From positions 1 through 64,000 of the forward strand of contig CAZFKP010000011.1 of the NCBI GenBank assembly GCA_964518725.1: a DNA stretch of 64,000 bases, read 5' to 3'. The translations under genes and the position numbers were made by a program. Below the pieces are notes generated by a model. It was not told the origin of the DNA. It worked only from the letters and a program-made list of their open reading frames with translations, and made no database searches. Position 1 is the stretch's first letter, and each line of letters begins with the position of its first letter. Below are positions 1-8,179 of the stretch, piece by piece. The stretch comes from JANRKF01 sp964518725. Lineage in GTDB: Bacteria > Pseudomonadota > Alphaproteobacteria > Rickettsiales > SXRF01.

Positions 1-523
1 CCGCTTGCGGTGCGGCAGGTGCAGCAGGTGCAGCTGGAACTGACGCAATCGGTGCCGCCGGAGCAGGTGCAGGTTTTTTCTCTTCCACTTCTACAGGCGC
101 AACCGGGGCAGCTTTTTCAGCGGCTTTTTCGGCTGGTTTTTCTACTGGCGCCGAGGCAGCGGCAGGAGCGGGTTTCTTCTTTTTCTTACGCGGTTTCGGA
201 TCCGGTTTCATTTCCACTTGCTGGCCTTCCGGGCCTTTAACCCAGATGAGACGCGGCTGGCCGGGCGTGATGGTGGTGGTGCGCGACCCTTCCGCCGGCA
301 CTACCGGAGTGGAAGGCGGCAAGGTGCCTGTCGATTCAACAACCGTTCCCTGAGGCGCGGCGACTGGTGCAGGTGCGGCACCGCCTGAAAGTGATTTCAG
401 CACATCTTGATTGACTTCAATGCTTGGCAGGCCGGTGCTGCCTGCACTTTGTGCATGCGCCAACGGGGCAAACCCAAGGACAGAAAAAACGGAAAGAACA
501 AACAGGCGTGTTGGGCGCATCAT
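1..523 (-). CDS. Secreted Ala/Pro/Lys-rich protein, C-terminus beyond left edge
   Basis: The frame is open from an ATG at 523 (a second ATG follows at 520) to the left edge of the window, so the C-terminus is missing. The first 25 residues look like a Sec signal peptide: a basic start (RPTR), a hydrophobic core, and an AHA cleavage motif before QSAG. A short folded-looking stretch (IEVNQDVLKSL, later PGQPRLIWVKGPEGQQVEMK) follows, then a Lys run (RKKKKK) and a low-complexity tail of Ala, Pro and Glu-Lys repeats. The tail resembles periplasm-spanning linkers, so the missing end could carry a peptidoglycan-binding or OmpA-like domain, but none is visible. It lies 68 bp downstream of suhB on the same strand and may be the last gene of that operon. 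Confidence 0.6.
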   Translation of the reverse strand, partial: MMRPTRLFVLSVFSVLGFAPLAHAQSAGSTGLPSIEVNQDVLKSLSGGAAPAPVAAPQGTVVESTGTLPPSTPVVPAEGSRTTTITPGQPRLIWVKGPEGQQVEMKPDPKPRKKKKKPAPAAASAPVEKPAEKAAEKAAPVAPVEVEEKKPAPAPAAPIASVPAAPAAPAAPQA

Positions 524-591
524 AATGCCTCGTGCTGGAAGTGAAAGACCGGGGTATAATTACGGTGAATCCCAAGGATTCGCAACTAAAA

Positions 592-1395
592 TTATGCAGC
601 TTTGGACAACAGACCGCGTAGCGGCAGGGATAAATCGCGATTCGTGGCAAGCAACGAGCCGGAGTGCGGGTTAATCGGCGAACCATCAAACGCGGTAACC
701 ACCCCGCCGGCTTCCTGTACCAGCAGTAGACCGGCCGCGATATCCCATGGCTGGATCGAGTAATACCAGCAGCCATCCAGCCGCCCGGCCGCAATATAGG
801 CAAGGTCGAGCGCCGTAGCGCCGAAATGCCGGAGCGTGGCCTTGCTGTGCAGCAGCGTGTCGAGCAAGCGGAACGTATCCTTGTTTTCCTTGGCAGAAAG
901 CTTGGGGTTGCCGAGCACCAGGAGGGCATCTTCCATTTCGCTGCGCCCGGAAACGACGATGCGGCGGCCATTGAGGGTTGCGCCCTTGCCTTTTTCAGCG
1001 GCGAACAATTCATTGTGGATCGGGTCGAAAATCACGCCGGCAATGATTTCGCTCTTGCCGTTCGTGATGCGCTCCAACCCGATGGAAATGCAGAAATACG
1101 GCACGGCATGGATGAAGTTGCTGGTGCCGTCCAGCGGGTCGATAATCCAGCGATGCTGCTTGTCCTTACCCGGAATATCGCCGCCTTCTTCGAGCAGGAA
1201 CCCGAAATCCGGACGCGCCTTGGAGAGTTCGCGCTGGAGGAGCTTCTCCGTGCGAACATCGGCGTTGGTCACAAAATTCGAGGTGCCTTTCTTGGAAATT
1301 TGCAGCTGGTCGATTTCGCCATAATCGCGGATCAGCCCCTTGCCCGCCTTGATCGCGGCCTCAGACATCACATGAAGAATGGCGGAATGGGACAT
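592..1395 (-). CDS. suhB: Inositol monophosphatase family protein (SuhB)
   Basis: This 267-residue protein belongs to the Mg2+-dependent inositol monophosphatase family, which hydrolyses inositol-1-phosphate and related sugar phosphates in the cytoplasm. SuhB members also act in rRNA antitermination. The metal-binding motifs are present: LLEEGG near residue 67, DPLDGTSNFIH near residues 87-97, and the C-terminal WDIAAGLLLVQEAGG. The length is normal for the family. Its ATG shares one base with the efp stop codon (TAATG), so it is translationally coupled to efp as the last recognised gene of the tkt-gap-pgk-fba-thiE-efp operon. SuhB rather than another IMPase paralogue is inferred from context and overall similarity. 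Confidence 0.9.
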   Translation of the reverse strand: MSHSAILHVMSEAAIKAGKGLIRDYGEIDQLQISKKGTSNFVTNADVRTEKLLQRELSKARPDFGFLLEEGGDIPGKDKQHRWIIDPLDGTSNFIHAVPYFCISIGLERITNGKSEIIAGVIFDPIHNELFAAEKGKGATLNGRRIVVSGRSEMEDALLVLGNPKLSAKENKDTFRLLDTLLHSKATLRHFGATALDLAYIAAGRLDGCWYYSIQPWDIAAGLLLVQEAGGVVTAFDGSPINPHSGSLLATNRDLSLPLRGLLSKAA

Positions 1396-1961
1396 TAAGA
1401 CTTTGCCCGCTCGATATACTCGAGCGACATGGTATCAACCACAATGCTCTCACCCGCAGCTACAAACGGTGGCACCAATACACGCACGCCATTTTCCAGA
1501 ATCGCCGGCTTGTAGGACGTCGTCGCCGTCTGGCCTTTGATAACCGGATCGGCCTCGACGATTTTCATCGTCACCTTGGACGGCAATTGGATCGAGATCG
1601 GCTTGCCTTCATAGGATTCAATCTGCACCGTCATGCCATCCTGTAGGAATGCCGCAGACTCCCCGAGCATATCTTTCGGCATGGTGATCTGCTCATAGGA
1701 TTCATTGTTCATGAAGGTCAGGTTGTCACCTTCGGCAAACAGGAAGTTATACGGGCTCTGGTCAAGCGATACGCGATCGACCGACTCGCTCGACGACAGG
1801 CGGATATTCTGCTTGGTGCCGTTCATCACGTCTTTGAGTTCGACCTGGTTGAAGGAGCGCAAATTGCCCGGCGTGCGGATCTCATGCTTCACCACCAGCT
1901 TCAGCTTGCCTTCATATTCGATCACCATGCCCATGCGGACGTGTGCGCCATCAATTCTCAT
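1395..1961 (-). CDS. efp: Elongation factor P
   Basis: EF-P binds ribosomes stalled at polyproline and stimulates peptide bond formation. The 188-residue product has the usual three beta-barrel domains: an N-terminal KOW-like domain (MRIDGAHVRMGMVIEYEG), a middle domain with FLFAEGDNLTFMNNESYEQI, and a C-terminal domain with VEADPVIKGQTATTSYKPAILENGVRVLVPPF. I chose ATG 1961 over an upstream in-frame TTG at 1979 because AGAAGGAG lies just before it and EF-P normally begins this way. The start overlaps the thiE stop by 11 bases. Odd point: the tip of the domain I loop, usually PGKGGAF with a modifiable Lys, reads PGNLRSF, placing Asn33 where E. coli has Lys34. No EpmA, EarP or YmfI-type modification gene is in the window. 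Confidence 0.95.
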   Translation of the reverse strand: MRIDGAHVRMGMVIEYEGKLKLVVKHEIRTPGNLRSFNQVELKDVMNGTKQNIRLSSSESVDRVSLDQSPYNFLFAEGDNLTFMNNESYEQITMPKDMLGESAAFLQDGMTVQIESYEGKPISIQLPSKVTMKIVEADPVIKGQTATTSYKPAILENGVRVLVPPFVAAGESIVVDTMSLEYIERAKS

Positions 1962-2676
1962 CGCGTAACTCCTTCTCAAATGCCCTGACCGCCATTGCCG
2001 CGCCTTCCGGATGATTCCACACGGCGGTAATCACCGCCACGAAATCCGCCCCCGCTGCCGCCAATGGCTTGCAATTGCTGGGGGTGATACCACCAATGGC
2101 CACGCTTGGCAAGGTCATATAGGCCTGCCACCAGGAAAGCAAATCGGGGGTTGGCGCGCCCCATTTCTCGAGTTTTTCCTTGGGCTTGCTGGTGGTTTCA
2201 TAGAATGCGCCGAAGGCCACATAATCCGCCCCTGCCTCGCCCGCCTCCATCGCCAGATGCTTCGAGGCATGGCAGGTGACGCCAATCACGGCATCGGAGC
2301 CGATGATGTTGCGGATTGCCTTGATGCCCGTGCGCGAGTCAGCAGGCTCGCCAGCCCTGAGCGGAGCCTCATGCGCGCGCAAGGAGGCGCGCGCGGAGAC
2401 GCCTAGAAGATCCTCCTGCCCGATATGCACCCCGTCGCACTTCAATTCCGCACATAAATCGGGCCGGTCATTGATGATGAATGCCACTTCGTGGGCGCGA
2501 GTAATGGGCAATAATTCACGGATAGCATTTTTAATGACGCTGTCGTCGGCGTCTTTGAGGCGGAGTTGGAATGAAGCAGCAAAACCCTCGCCCGCCGAAA
2601 GCGCCGCCTCCAATTCTTTGCGAAACGCCGGCAAATCGATGGAAGGCGGGGAGATGAGGTAGAGTTGGGTGGGCAA
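1951..2676 (-). CDS. thiE: Thiamine-phosphate synthase (ThiE-like) with internal insertion
   Basis: ThiE couples HMP-pyrophosphate to thiazole phosphate to make thiamine phosphate. The 241-residue TIM barrel shows family motifs: FQLRLK (residues 36-41), FIINDRPDLC (67-76), DGVHIGQEDL (81-90), VIGVTCH (130-136), GADYVAFGAFYETTSK and the phosphate loop VAIGGITPSN. The start is a TTG directly after the fba stop codon (TAA TTG); no ATG is available nearby and the purine-rich fba 3' end can serve as ribosome binding site. Residues about 92-118 are extra compared with typical ThiE, where QED is followed within about ten residues by the next strand; this stretch is GC-rich and partly palindromic in DNA. 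It sits between fba and efp in one operon. Confidence 0.88.
   Translation of the reverse strand: MPTQLYLISPPSIDLPAFRKELEAALSAGEGFAASFQLRLKDADDSVIKNAIRELLPITRAHEVAFIINDRPDLCAELKCDGVHIGQEDLLGVSARASLRAHEAPLRAGEPADSRTGIKAIRNIIGSDAVIGVTCHASKHLAMEAGEAGADYVAFGAFYETTSKPKEKLEKWGAPTPDLLSWWQAYMTLPSVAIGGITPSNCKPLAAAGADFVAVITAVWNHPEGAAMAVRAFEKELRDEN
2323..2403 (-). repeat. In-frame extra segment in thiE, possible palindromic element
   Basis: This segment encodes the extra ThiE residues of about 92-118. It contains an inverted GCGCGC...GCGCGC motif around 2375-2395 and a GCTC...GAGC pair. It keeps the reading frame and lies in a loop between two barrel strands. I cannot tell from one copy whether it is a mobile palindromic element or ordinary loop growth; its sequence differs from the element in thiL. 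Confidence 0.35.
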
Positions 2677-3606
2677 TTAAATCTCACCCTTGTAGACTTT
2701 GATGAGGACATCAAGCAACGCCAGTGCATCCGCGCGTGGGCGCTGGAAACTGTTGCGGCCAATGATGGAGCCGTTGCCGCCGCCATCGCGAATGCCGCGG
2801 GCTTCATCGAGAATCTCTTTGTCGCTCTTCGCCGCACCGCCGGAAAACACCACAATGCGGCGGCCATTAAAGCAGGCTTGCGTCACGTTATGGATTCGCT
2901 CGGCCAGCGTGCCGATGGAAATTTTCTCCGACTCATAGACTTTCTTGGATTCCGCATCGCCCAGCACATTGGTCGGCGGTTTCACCTTGATGATATGCGC
3001 GCCAAGCAGCGCCGCCATATGCGCCGCATAGGCACAGACATCAATCGCCGTCTCGCCTTCCTTGGAAACACCGCCGCCGCGCGGGTAAGACCAGATGACC
3101 GTCGCAAGCCCCACCGATTTCGCTTCTTCCGAAAGTTCACGGATTTCTTCCATCATGTCGAACGTATCATGGCTGCCGGGATAAATCGTAAAGCCAATGG
3201 CCGAGCAGCCGAGCCTGAGCGCATCCCCCACTGTGGCCGTCACCGCCTGGTTCGGCGTCGAATCTTTTGGTGCCAGCGAGTTCGCGCTGTTGACTTTTAG
3301 GATGGTCGGAATCTGCCCCGCGAACGTGTCGGCTCCCGCTTCCAGCATGCCGAGCGGCGCGGCATAGGCCGAAAGCCCCGCGTCAATCGCCAGTTGGTAA
3401 TGGTAATGCGGGTCATACGCTTCAGGATTTTTCGCAAAGCTGCGCGCCGGGCCATGTTCAAAGCCCTGATCCACCGGAAGAATCAAAAGCTTCCCCGTGC
3501 CGCCAAGCTTACCCTGCATCAATATGCGGGCGAGGTTCGCCTTCGTGCCGGGGCAATCACTTTCGTAATTCGCCAGAATCTTTCTTACTTTTGATGTCAT
3601 TTTCAT
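2677..3606 (-). CDS. fbaB: Class I fructose-bisphosphate aldolase (DhnA/FbaB type)
   Basis: This aldolase cleaves or forms fructose-1,6-bisphosphate through a Schiff-base lysine. The 309-residue protein matches the archaeal-type/DhnA family rather than the zinc-dependent class II enzymes: LILPVDQGFEHGP near residues 41-53, CSAIGFTIYPGS, the lysine strand AHIIKVKPPTN near residue 208, and the phosphate-binding VVFSGGAAKSDKEIL and GGGNGSIIGRNSFQRP. AAGGAG lies about 7 bases before the ATG at 3606. It is preceded by pgk (16 bp gap) and followed immediately by thiE. With tkt, gap, pgk and the distant glpX it covers the reversible lower arm of sugar metabolism used in glycolysis, gluconeogenesis and pentose interconversion. 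Confidence 0.92.
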   Translation of the reverse strand: MKMTSKVRKILANYESDCPGTKANLARILMQGKLGGTGKLLILPVDQGFEHGPARSFAKNPEAYDPHYHYQLAIDAGLSAYAAPLGMLEAGADTFAGQIPTILKVNSANSLAPKDSTPNQAVTATVGDALRLGCSAIGFTIYPGSHDTFDMMEEIRELSEEAKSVGLATVIWSYPRGGGVSKEGETAIDVCAYAAHMAALLGAHIIKVKPPTNVLGDAESKKVYESEKISIGTLAERIHNVTQACFNGRRIVVFSGGAAKSDKEILDEARGIRDGGGNGSIIGRNSFQRPRADALALLDVLIKVYKGEI

Positions 3607-3622
3607 GGGTAGTCTCCTTGGT

Positions 3623-4831
3623 TCATGCCACTTTATGTCTGGTATTTGTCAGCGCCGCGACGCCCGGTAATTCCTTGCCTTCGAGCCATTCCAGGAATGC
3701 GCCGCCGGCAGTGGAAAGATAGCTGAATTCTTCGGCCATACCGGCGTGGGTGAGTGCCGCCACCGTATCCCCACCACCCGCGATGGAGCGAAGCCCGCGC
3801 TCGCGGGTTTGCTTGGCGACCAGCCTTGCAAGCTGCACGGTGGAGCAATCAAAGGGGCTCGTTTCAAACGCGCCGACGGGGCCGTTCCACACCAGCGTTT
3901 TGCAGTCTTTCAGCGCGTCGGCGAAATGAATGGTGGAGATGGGGCCAATGTCCACTGCCGTGAAGTTCGGGGGTATTTTATCAATGCTGACAACACGGCA
4001 TGGCGCCTGGAACCCGAATTTTTCGGCCACCACCAGGTCAACGGGCAGCACAATCTTGCAACCGTGTTTCCCCGCCTCGGTAAGCACCGAAAGCGCCGTA
4101 TCCTTCATCGTTTTTTCACAGATGGATTTGCCGACATCCAGCCCTTGTGCATACAGAAAGGTATTCGCCATCGCCCCGCCAATGGCCAGCACATCCATGG
4201 TTTTGATGAGGTTGCCGAGCAGGTCGAGCTTGGTCGAAATTTTTGAGCCGCCGATCACCGCACCGATGGGTTTTTGTGCATCCGAAAACAGGGAGGTGAG
4301 CACGTTCACCTCTTCTTCCATCAACTTGCCCGCTACCGTCGGCAAAAATTGTGGAACCCCGGAAATCGAGGCGTGCGCGCGGTGCGAGGCCGAGAAGGCA
4401 TCATTCACAAAAAGTTCGGCAAGGCTCGCGAGCTCCTTGGCAAACGTTGGGTCACCCGCTTCCTCACCCGCATGAAAACGCAGGTTTTCAAGCAGAATAA
4501 CCTCACCGGGATTGAGCGCCGCCACCGATTCTTTTGCCGCATTACCCACGCAATCCACCCCGAATTTCACCTCGCGCCCCAGCTCGCGTGCCAACGCATC
4601 CGCCACAGGTGCAAGGCTCATCGAAGGATCATATTTCCCCGCAGGCCTCCCAAAATGCGAAATAAGCACCACCTTAGCATTATATTCCGTCAGGTAATTG
4701 ATGGTCGGCAACAGCCGGGTAATGCGTGCGAGATCGGAAATTTCACCGCCCTGCATCGGTACGTTGAGGTCGGTACGCACCAGCACCACCTTGTTCTTCA
4801 CATCCACATCATCAAGGCGGAGGAATGTCAT
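3623..4831 (-). CDS. pgk: Phosphoglycerate kinase
   Basis: Pgk transfers phosphate between 1,3-bisphosphoglycerate and ADP. The 402-residue protein carries the substrate-binding N-terminal RTDLNVPM (residues 19-26), ISHFGRP, LENLRFHAGEE, NDAFSASHRAHASI, VIGGSKISTKLDLL and the C-terminal nucleotide loop GGGDTVAAL. The start at 4831 (MTFLRLDD) is preferred to an upstream in-frame codon at 4843 because it makes an ATGA overlap with the gap stop codon, the same coupling seen between tkt and gap. It is followed 16 bp later by fbaB. Confidence 0.97.
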   Translation of the reverse strand: MTFLRLDDVDVKNKVVLVRTDLNVPMQGGEISDLARITRLLPTINYLTEYNAKVVLISHFGRPAGKYDPSMSLAPVADALARELGREVKFGVDCVGNAAKESVAALNPGEVILLENLRFHAGEEAGDPTFAKELASLAELFVNDAFSASHRAHASISGVPQFLPTVAGKLMEEEVNVLTSLFSDAQKPIGAVIGGSKISTKLDLLGNLIKTMDVLAIGGAMANTFLYAQGLDVGKSICEKTMKDTALSVLTEAGKHGCKIVLPVDLVVAEKFGFQAPCRVVSIDKIPPNFTAVDIGPISTIHFADALKDCKTLVWNGPVGAFETSPFDCSTVQLARLVAKQTRERGLRSIAGGGDTVAALTHAGMAEEFSYLSTAGGAFLEWLEGKELPGVAALTNTRHKVA

Positions 4832-5832
4832 AGCGCGCTCCACAACCTCGCTACATCAAGCATTCTGCACGAAAATGCCCACTCGTTATCATACCAGCTT
4901 GCAACTCTTACGAGGTTGCCGCCGACCACTTTGGTGCCAGTTAAATCAGCATTGCTGCTCTCCGAAGTGTGGGTGTAGTCGATGGATACGAGCGGCTCGC
5001 TTGAAGTGCCGAGCACGCCTTTGAGTGCGCCGTTGCTTGCGGCAATCAGCGCGTTATTGATTTCATCTTTCGTAGTTTTTTTGCTCGCGATAAAACTTAG
5101 ATCCACGAGCGACACATTGGCGGTCGGCACGCGGATGGAAGTGCCATCGAGCTTGCCATTTAATTCCGGAATGATGATGCCGATGGTTTTGGCAGCACCG
5201 GTCGATGTCGGGATCATGCTCATCGCTGCTGCGCGCGCGCGGCGGAGATCCTTGTGCGAGCCATCCACGAGGTTTTGATCGCCCGTATAGGCATGAATCG
5301 TCGTCATGAAACCCGACTCAATTCCCACCGCCTCATGCAATACTTTGGCAAGCGGTGCCAGTGCGTTCGTGGTGCAGCTACCTACCGACACCACCTGATG
5401 CTCTTTTTTCAGCATCGCGTTATTCACGCCATACACGATGGTGGAATCCGCATTCTCCGCAGGCGCGGAAACGAGAATTCGTTTCGCCCCCGAAACAAGA
5501 TGCTGCGCCGCTTCATCGCGCTTATTAAATTTCCCCGTGCATTCCAGCACCACATCCACACCAAGTTTTCCCCACGGAATATTTTTCGGGTCTTTCTCGT
5601 GGAAGAGTTTTACCGCCTTGCCGCCAATCCTCAAATCCGCGCCATCGGCTTCCACCGAAGTCGCGAAGCGGCCATGCACCGAATCATATTTCAGCAGGTG
5701 GACATGGGTCTCGATCGGTGCCGGGCCATTCACCGCGACAAGCTCAAAATCTTTTGCACCCGTTTCATGCATCGCCCGCAACACGCAGCGCCCGATTCTT
5801 CCCAGTCCATTGATGCCGATTTTAATGGTCAT
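4828..5832 (-). CDS. gap: Glyceraldehyde-3-phosphate dehydrogenase
   Basis: Gap oxidises glyceraldehyde-3-phosphate to 1,3-bisphosphoglycerate. The 334-residue protein shows the Rossmann motif INGLGRIGR (7-15), the catalytic SCTTNALAP with Cys153, the acid-anhydride site MSMIPTSTGAAK and the C-terminal SWYDNEW. The residue after VN at the end of the second strand (VNGPAPIE, Gly36) is Gly where NAD-specific enzymes usually have Asp, so relaxed NAD/NADP use is possible; this is an inference from one position. Both ends overlap their neighbours by ATGA junctions, tying it to tkt and pgk in a single operon. Confidence 0.97.
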   Translation of the reverse strand: MTIKIGINGLGRIGRCVLRAMHETGAKDFELVAVNGPAPIETHVHLLKYDSVHGRFATSVEADGADLRIGGKAVKLFHEKDPKNIPWGKLGVDVVLECTGKFNKRDEAAQHLVSGAKRILVSAPAENADSTIVYGVNNAMLKKEHQVVSVGSCTTNALAPLAKVLHEAVGIESGFMTTIHAYTGDQNLVDGSHKDLRRARAAAMSMIPTSTGAAKTIGIIIPELNGKLDGTSIRVPTANVSLVDLSFIASKKTTKDEINNALIAASNGALKGVLGTSSEPLVSIDYTHTSESSNADLTGTKVVGGNLVRVASWYDNEWAFSCRMLDVARLWSAL

Positions 5833-7808
5833 AGTTTTTTTGTCACCTCCGTCACCACCGCCTCCGCCGTGATGCCGAAATGTTTGTAAAGATCGGGTGC
5901 AGGAGCTGACGCTCCAAAGCCTTTCATGCCGATGAAGATGCCGTCGGAGCCGATGACCGAGTCCCAGCCCATGCCGATGGCGGCTTCAATACCAACTTTT
6001 ATACCACTTCCCAGCACATCTTTCCGGTAGGATTCCGATTGCTGCATAAAGAGCTCAAAGCATGGCATTGACACTACACGCGCCGCGATGTTTTTCTCAG
6101 CGAGTTTCTTCTGCGCGTCGAGCGCGATCATGATTTCCGAACCGGTGGCAACGATGGTCACTGACGCATTCGCCGCATCACTCAATATATAACCGCCGCG
6201 CGCGCATAAATTCTCTTTCGTATATTCCTTCCGCACGCTCGGTAGGTTCTGGCGGGTGAGTGATAAAATGCTTGGCGTCGTTTTCTGGCTAAGCGCCAAT
6301 GCCCAGCATTCGGCAGTTTCCGTAGCATCTGCCGGGCGGAATACATGGAGGTTGGGAATGGCGCGCAAGCTCGCCAGATGCTCCACCGGCTGGTGCGTCG
6401 GCCCATCTTCACCGAGGCCGATCGAATCATGTGTCATCACATAAATCACGCGCTGCTGCATGAGGGCGGAGAGGCGGATCGCCGGCCGGCAATAATCGGT
6501 GAACACCATGAACGTCCCGCCGTAAGGAGTGAAGCCGCCATAAAGCGCCATGCCATTCATGATCGCGCCCATCGCATGCTCACGCACGCCATAATAGATA
6601 TAACTGCCGCCGTAGTTGTTGGCAGAAACCGGCTTCATCGCCTTAGCTTTGGTATTGTTGCTGCCGGTTAAATCCGCCGAGCCGCCGACCATTTCGGGAA
6701 TGGCTGCAGTAAGAATTTCGAGCGCATTCTCCGACGATTTGCGCGTCGCCTCGTTCGGTTGTTTTTCAGCGATGGACTTTTTGAAATCATCGAATGCGGC
6801 GACCCATCCCTCCGGCAATTCACCGGCCATCAGCCGCTCGAATTCCGTGCCGTGCGATTTCTTGCTCCAGCTTTCATACGCCGCGTTACCGCGCCCACCT
6901 GCTGCACGCCACGACGCCAGGATATCGACGGGAATTTCAAACGGCGCGTACGACCAGCCGAGCTTCTCGCGGGCACCCTCAATTTCGGTTTTGCCAAGCG
7001 GGGAACCATGACAATCCTTGCTTCCGGCTTTGGTCGGCGCGCCATACCCAATCACCGTTTTGCACGCAATAAGCGACGGCTTGTCGGAAGCCTGTGCATT
7101 GACCAGCGCCTGGCGAATCGCTTTCGCATCATGCCCGTCAATCGCCTGCACATGCCAGTTGCTGGCCTCAAACCGCATCATCTGGTTGTCGGAGGTAGTA
7201 AGTGACGTCGCGCCGTCAATACTGATTTCGTTATCGTCCCACAGCACGATCAGGTTCTTTAATTTCAAATGCCCGGCCAGCGAAATCGCCTCCTGTGATA
7301 TGCCTTCCATCAGGCAGCCATCGCCAACGATTGCGTAGGTGGTATGATTCGCGGTCGCATCACCAAAGCGCGCGTTCATCATGCGCTCGGCCAGCGCCAT
7401 GCCCACCGCATTGGCAATCCCCTGCCCCAAAGGCCCCGTGGTGGTTTCGATGCCGGTGGCATGGCCATATTCCGGATGACCGGCGGTTTTCGCGCCAAGC
7501 TTACGGAAGTTCTTCAGCTCCTCAAGCGTCATATCCGGATAGCCGGTGAGGTACAAAAGCGCGTATTGCAGCATCGAACCGTGGCCAGCCGACAGGATAA
7601 AGCGGTCGCGGTTAGGCCAATTCGGGTGCTCCGGAGAAAATGTCAGGAACTCACTGAACAATACGGTGGCAACATCGGCCATACCCATCGGCATACCGGG
7701 ATGCCCGGAATTAGCCGCCTCCACCGCATCCATGGCCAGTGCCCGGATGGCGTTGGCCATATCATGATGGGAAATTGCGGAAAGGGATTTGGTCACAGCT
7801 TGCGGCAT
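5829..7808 (-). CDS. tkt: Transketolase
   Basis: Transketolase moves two-carbon units between sugar phosphates with thiamine diphosphate. The full-length 659-residue protein has the N-terminal ANSGHPGMPMGMADV, GPLGQGIANAVGMA, the ThDP/Mg motif GDGCLMEGISQEA, the central GGSADLTGSN, and EDGPTHQPVEHLASLRAIPN in the pyrimidine-binding domain. It is the first gene of the minus-strand operon; only about 70 bp separate it from the divergent gene at 7880, so the operon promoter must lie there. Co-transcription with a ThiE homologue links a ThDP-dependent enzyme to cofactor supply. Confidence 0.97.
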   Translation of the reverse strand: MPQAVTKSLSAISHHDMANAIRALAMDAVEAANSGHPGMPMGMADVATVLFSEFLTFSPEHPNWPNRDRFILSAGHGSMLQYALLYLTGYPDMTLEELKNFRKLGAKTAGHPEYGHATGIETTTGPLGQGIANAVGMALAERMMNARFGDATANHTTYAIVGDGCLMEGISQEAISLAGHLKLKNLIVLWDDNEISIDGATSLTTSDNQMMRFEASNWHVQAIDGHDAKAIRQALVNAQASDKPSLIACKTVIGYGAPTKAGSKDCHGSPLGKTEIEGAREKLGWSYAPFEIPVDILASWRAAGGRGNAAYESWSKKSHGTEFERLMAGELPEGWVAAFDDFKKSIAEKQPNEATRKSSENALEILTAAIPEMVGGSADLTGSNNTKAKAMKPVSANNYGGSYIYYGVREHAMGAIMNGMALYGGFTPYGGTFMVFTDYCRPAIRLSALMQQRVIYVMTHDSIGLGEDGPTHQPVEHLASLRAIPNLHVFRPADATETAECWALALSQKTTPSILSLTRQNLPSVRKEYTKENLCARGGYILSDAANASVTIVATGSEIMIALDAQKKLAEKNIAARVVSMPCFELFMQQSESYRKDVLGSGIKVGIEAAIGMGWDSVIGSDGIFIGMKGFGASAPAPDLYKHFGITAEAVVTEVTKKL

Positions 7809-7879
7809 GGTTAAAACATGGTATAGAGGATGAACGGAGCCTTTACTTAAACAAACAACGCCAGCCTATCAAGCAAAGA

Positions 7880-8179
7880 ATGACTGAAAACGCCGAACAC
7901 CCGCTGATTATGGCCAGCCGCCGCCTGATGACGGCGCTCGACCGGCTGGAACGCAACCTGCAGCAGGTGAGCGTCATGCGCGACCGCGAGGTGGCCAGCG
8001 AGCATAAGCTTAACCTGTTTATCCGTGAGAATGAAAACCTGCGGCTGGAGCGTGAAAATTTGAACAGCGCCTTCACCAGCCTTACCCATCAATATGAGGA
8101 TTTGCAAAAGGTTGCAAAGAATATCCACGGAAAACTGGATGATTCCGCCCGCCGCATCACCCAGATTCTGGAAGGATGA
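7880..8179 (+). CDS. Small coiled-coil protein, unknown function
   Basis: A 99-residue protein, mostly charged helix. Residues about 10-95 have the heptad-like pattern of a coiled coil (LDRLERNLQQVSVMRDREV, then NLFIRENENLRLERENL). The ATG at 7880 is chosen because the upstream part of the frame lies in the tkt promoter region and looks non-coding. The position next to tkt and the size recall small coiled-coil genes found near zapA in other alphaproteobacteria, but I see no ZapA-specific motif. The last bases overlap the next gene (GGATGATG), so the two are coupled and probably act together. It is divergent from tkt. Confidence 0.65.
   Translation: MTENAEHPLIMASRRLMTALDRLERNLQQVSVMRDREVASEHKLNLFIRENENLRLERENLNSAFTSLTHQYEDLQKVAKNIHGKLDDSARRITQILEG

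Noticed and set aside
417..1013. A 198-codon minus-strand frame across suhB and the secreted protein start
   Set aside because: It is out of frame with suhB and with the signal-peptide gene, both of which have clear motifs.
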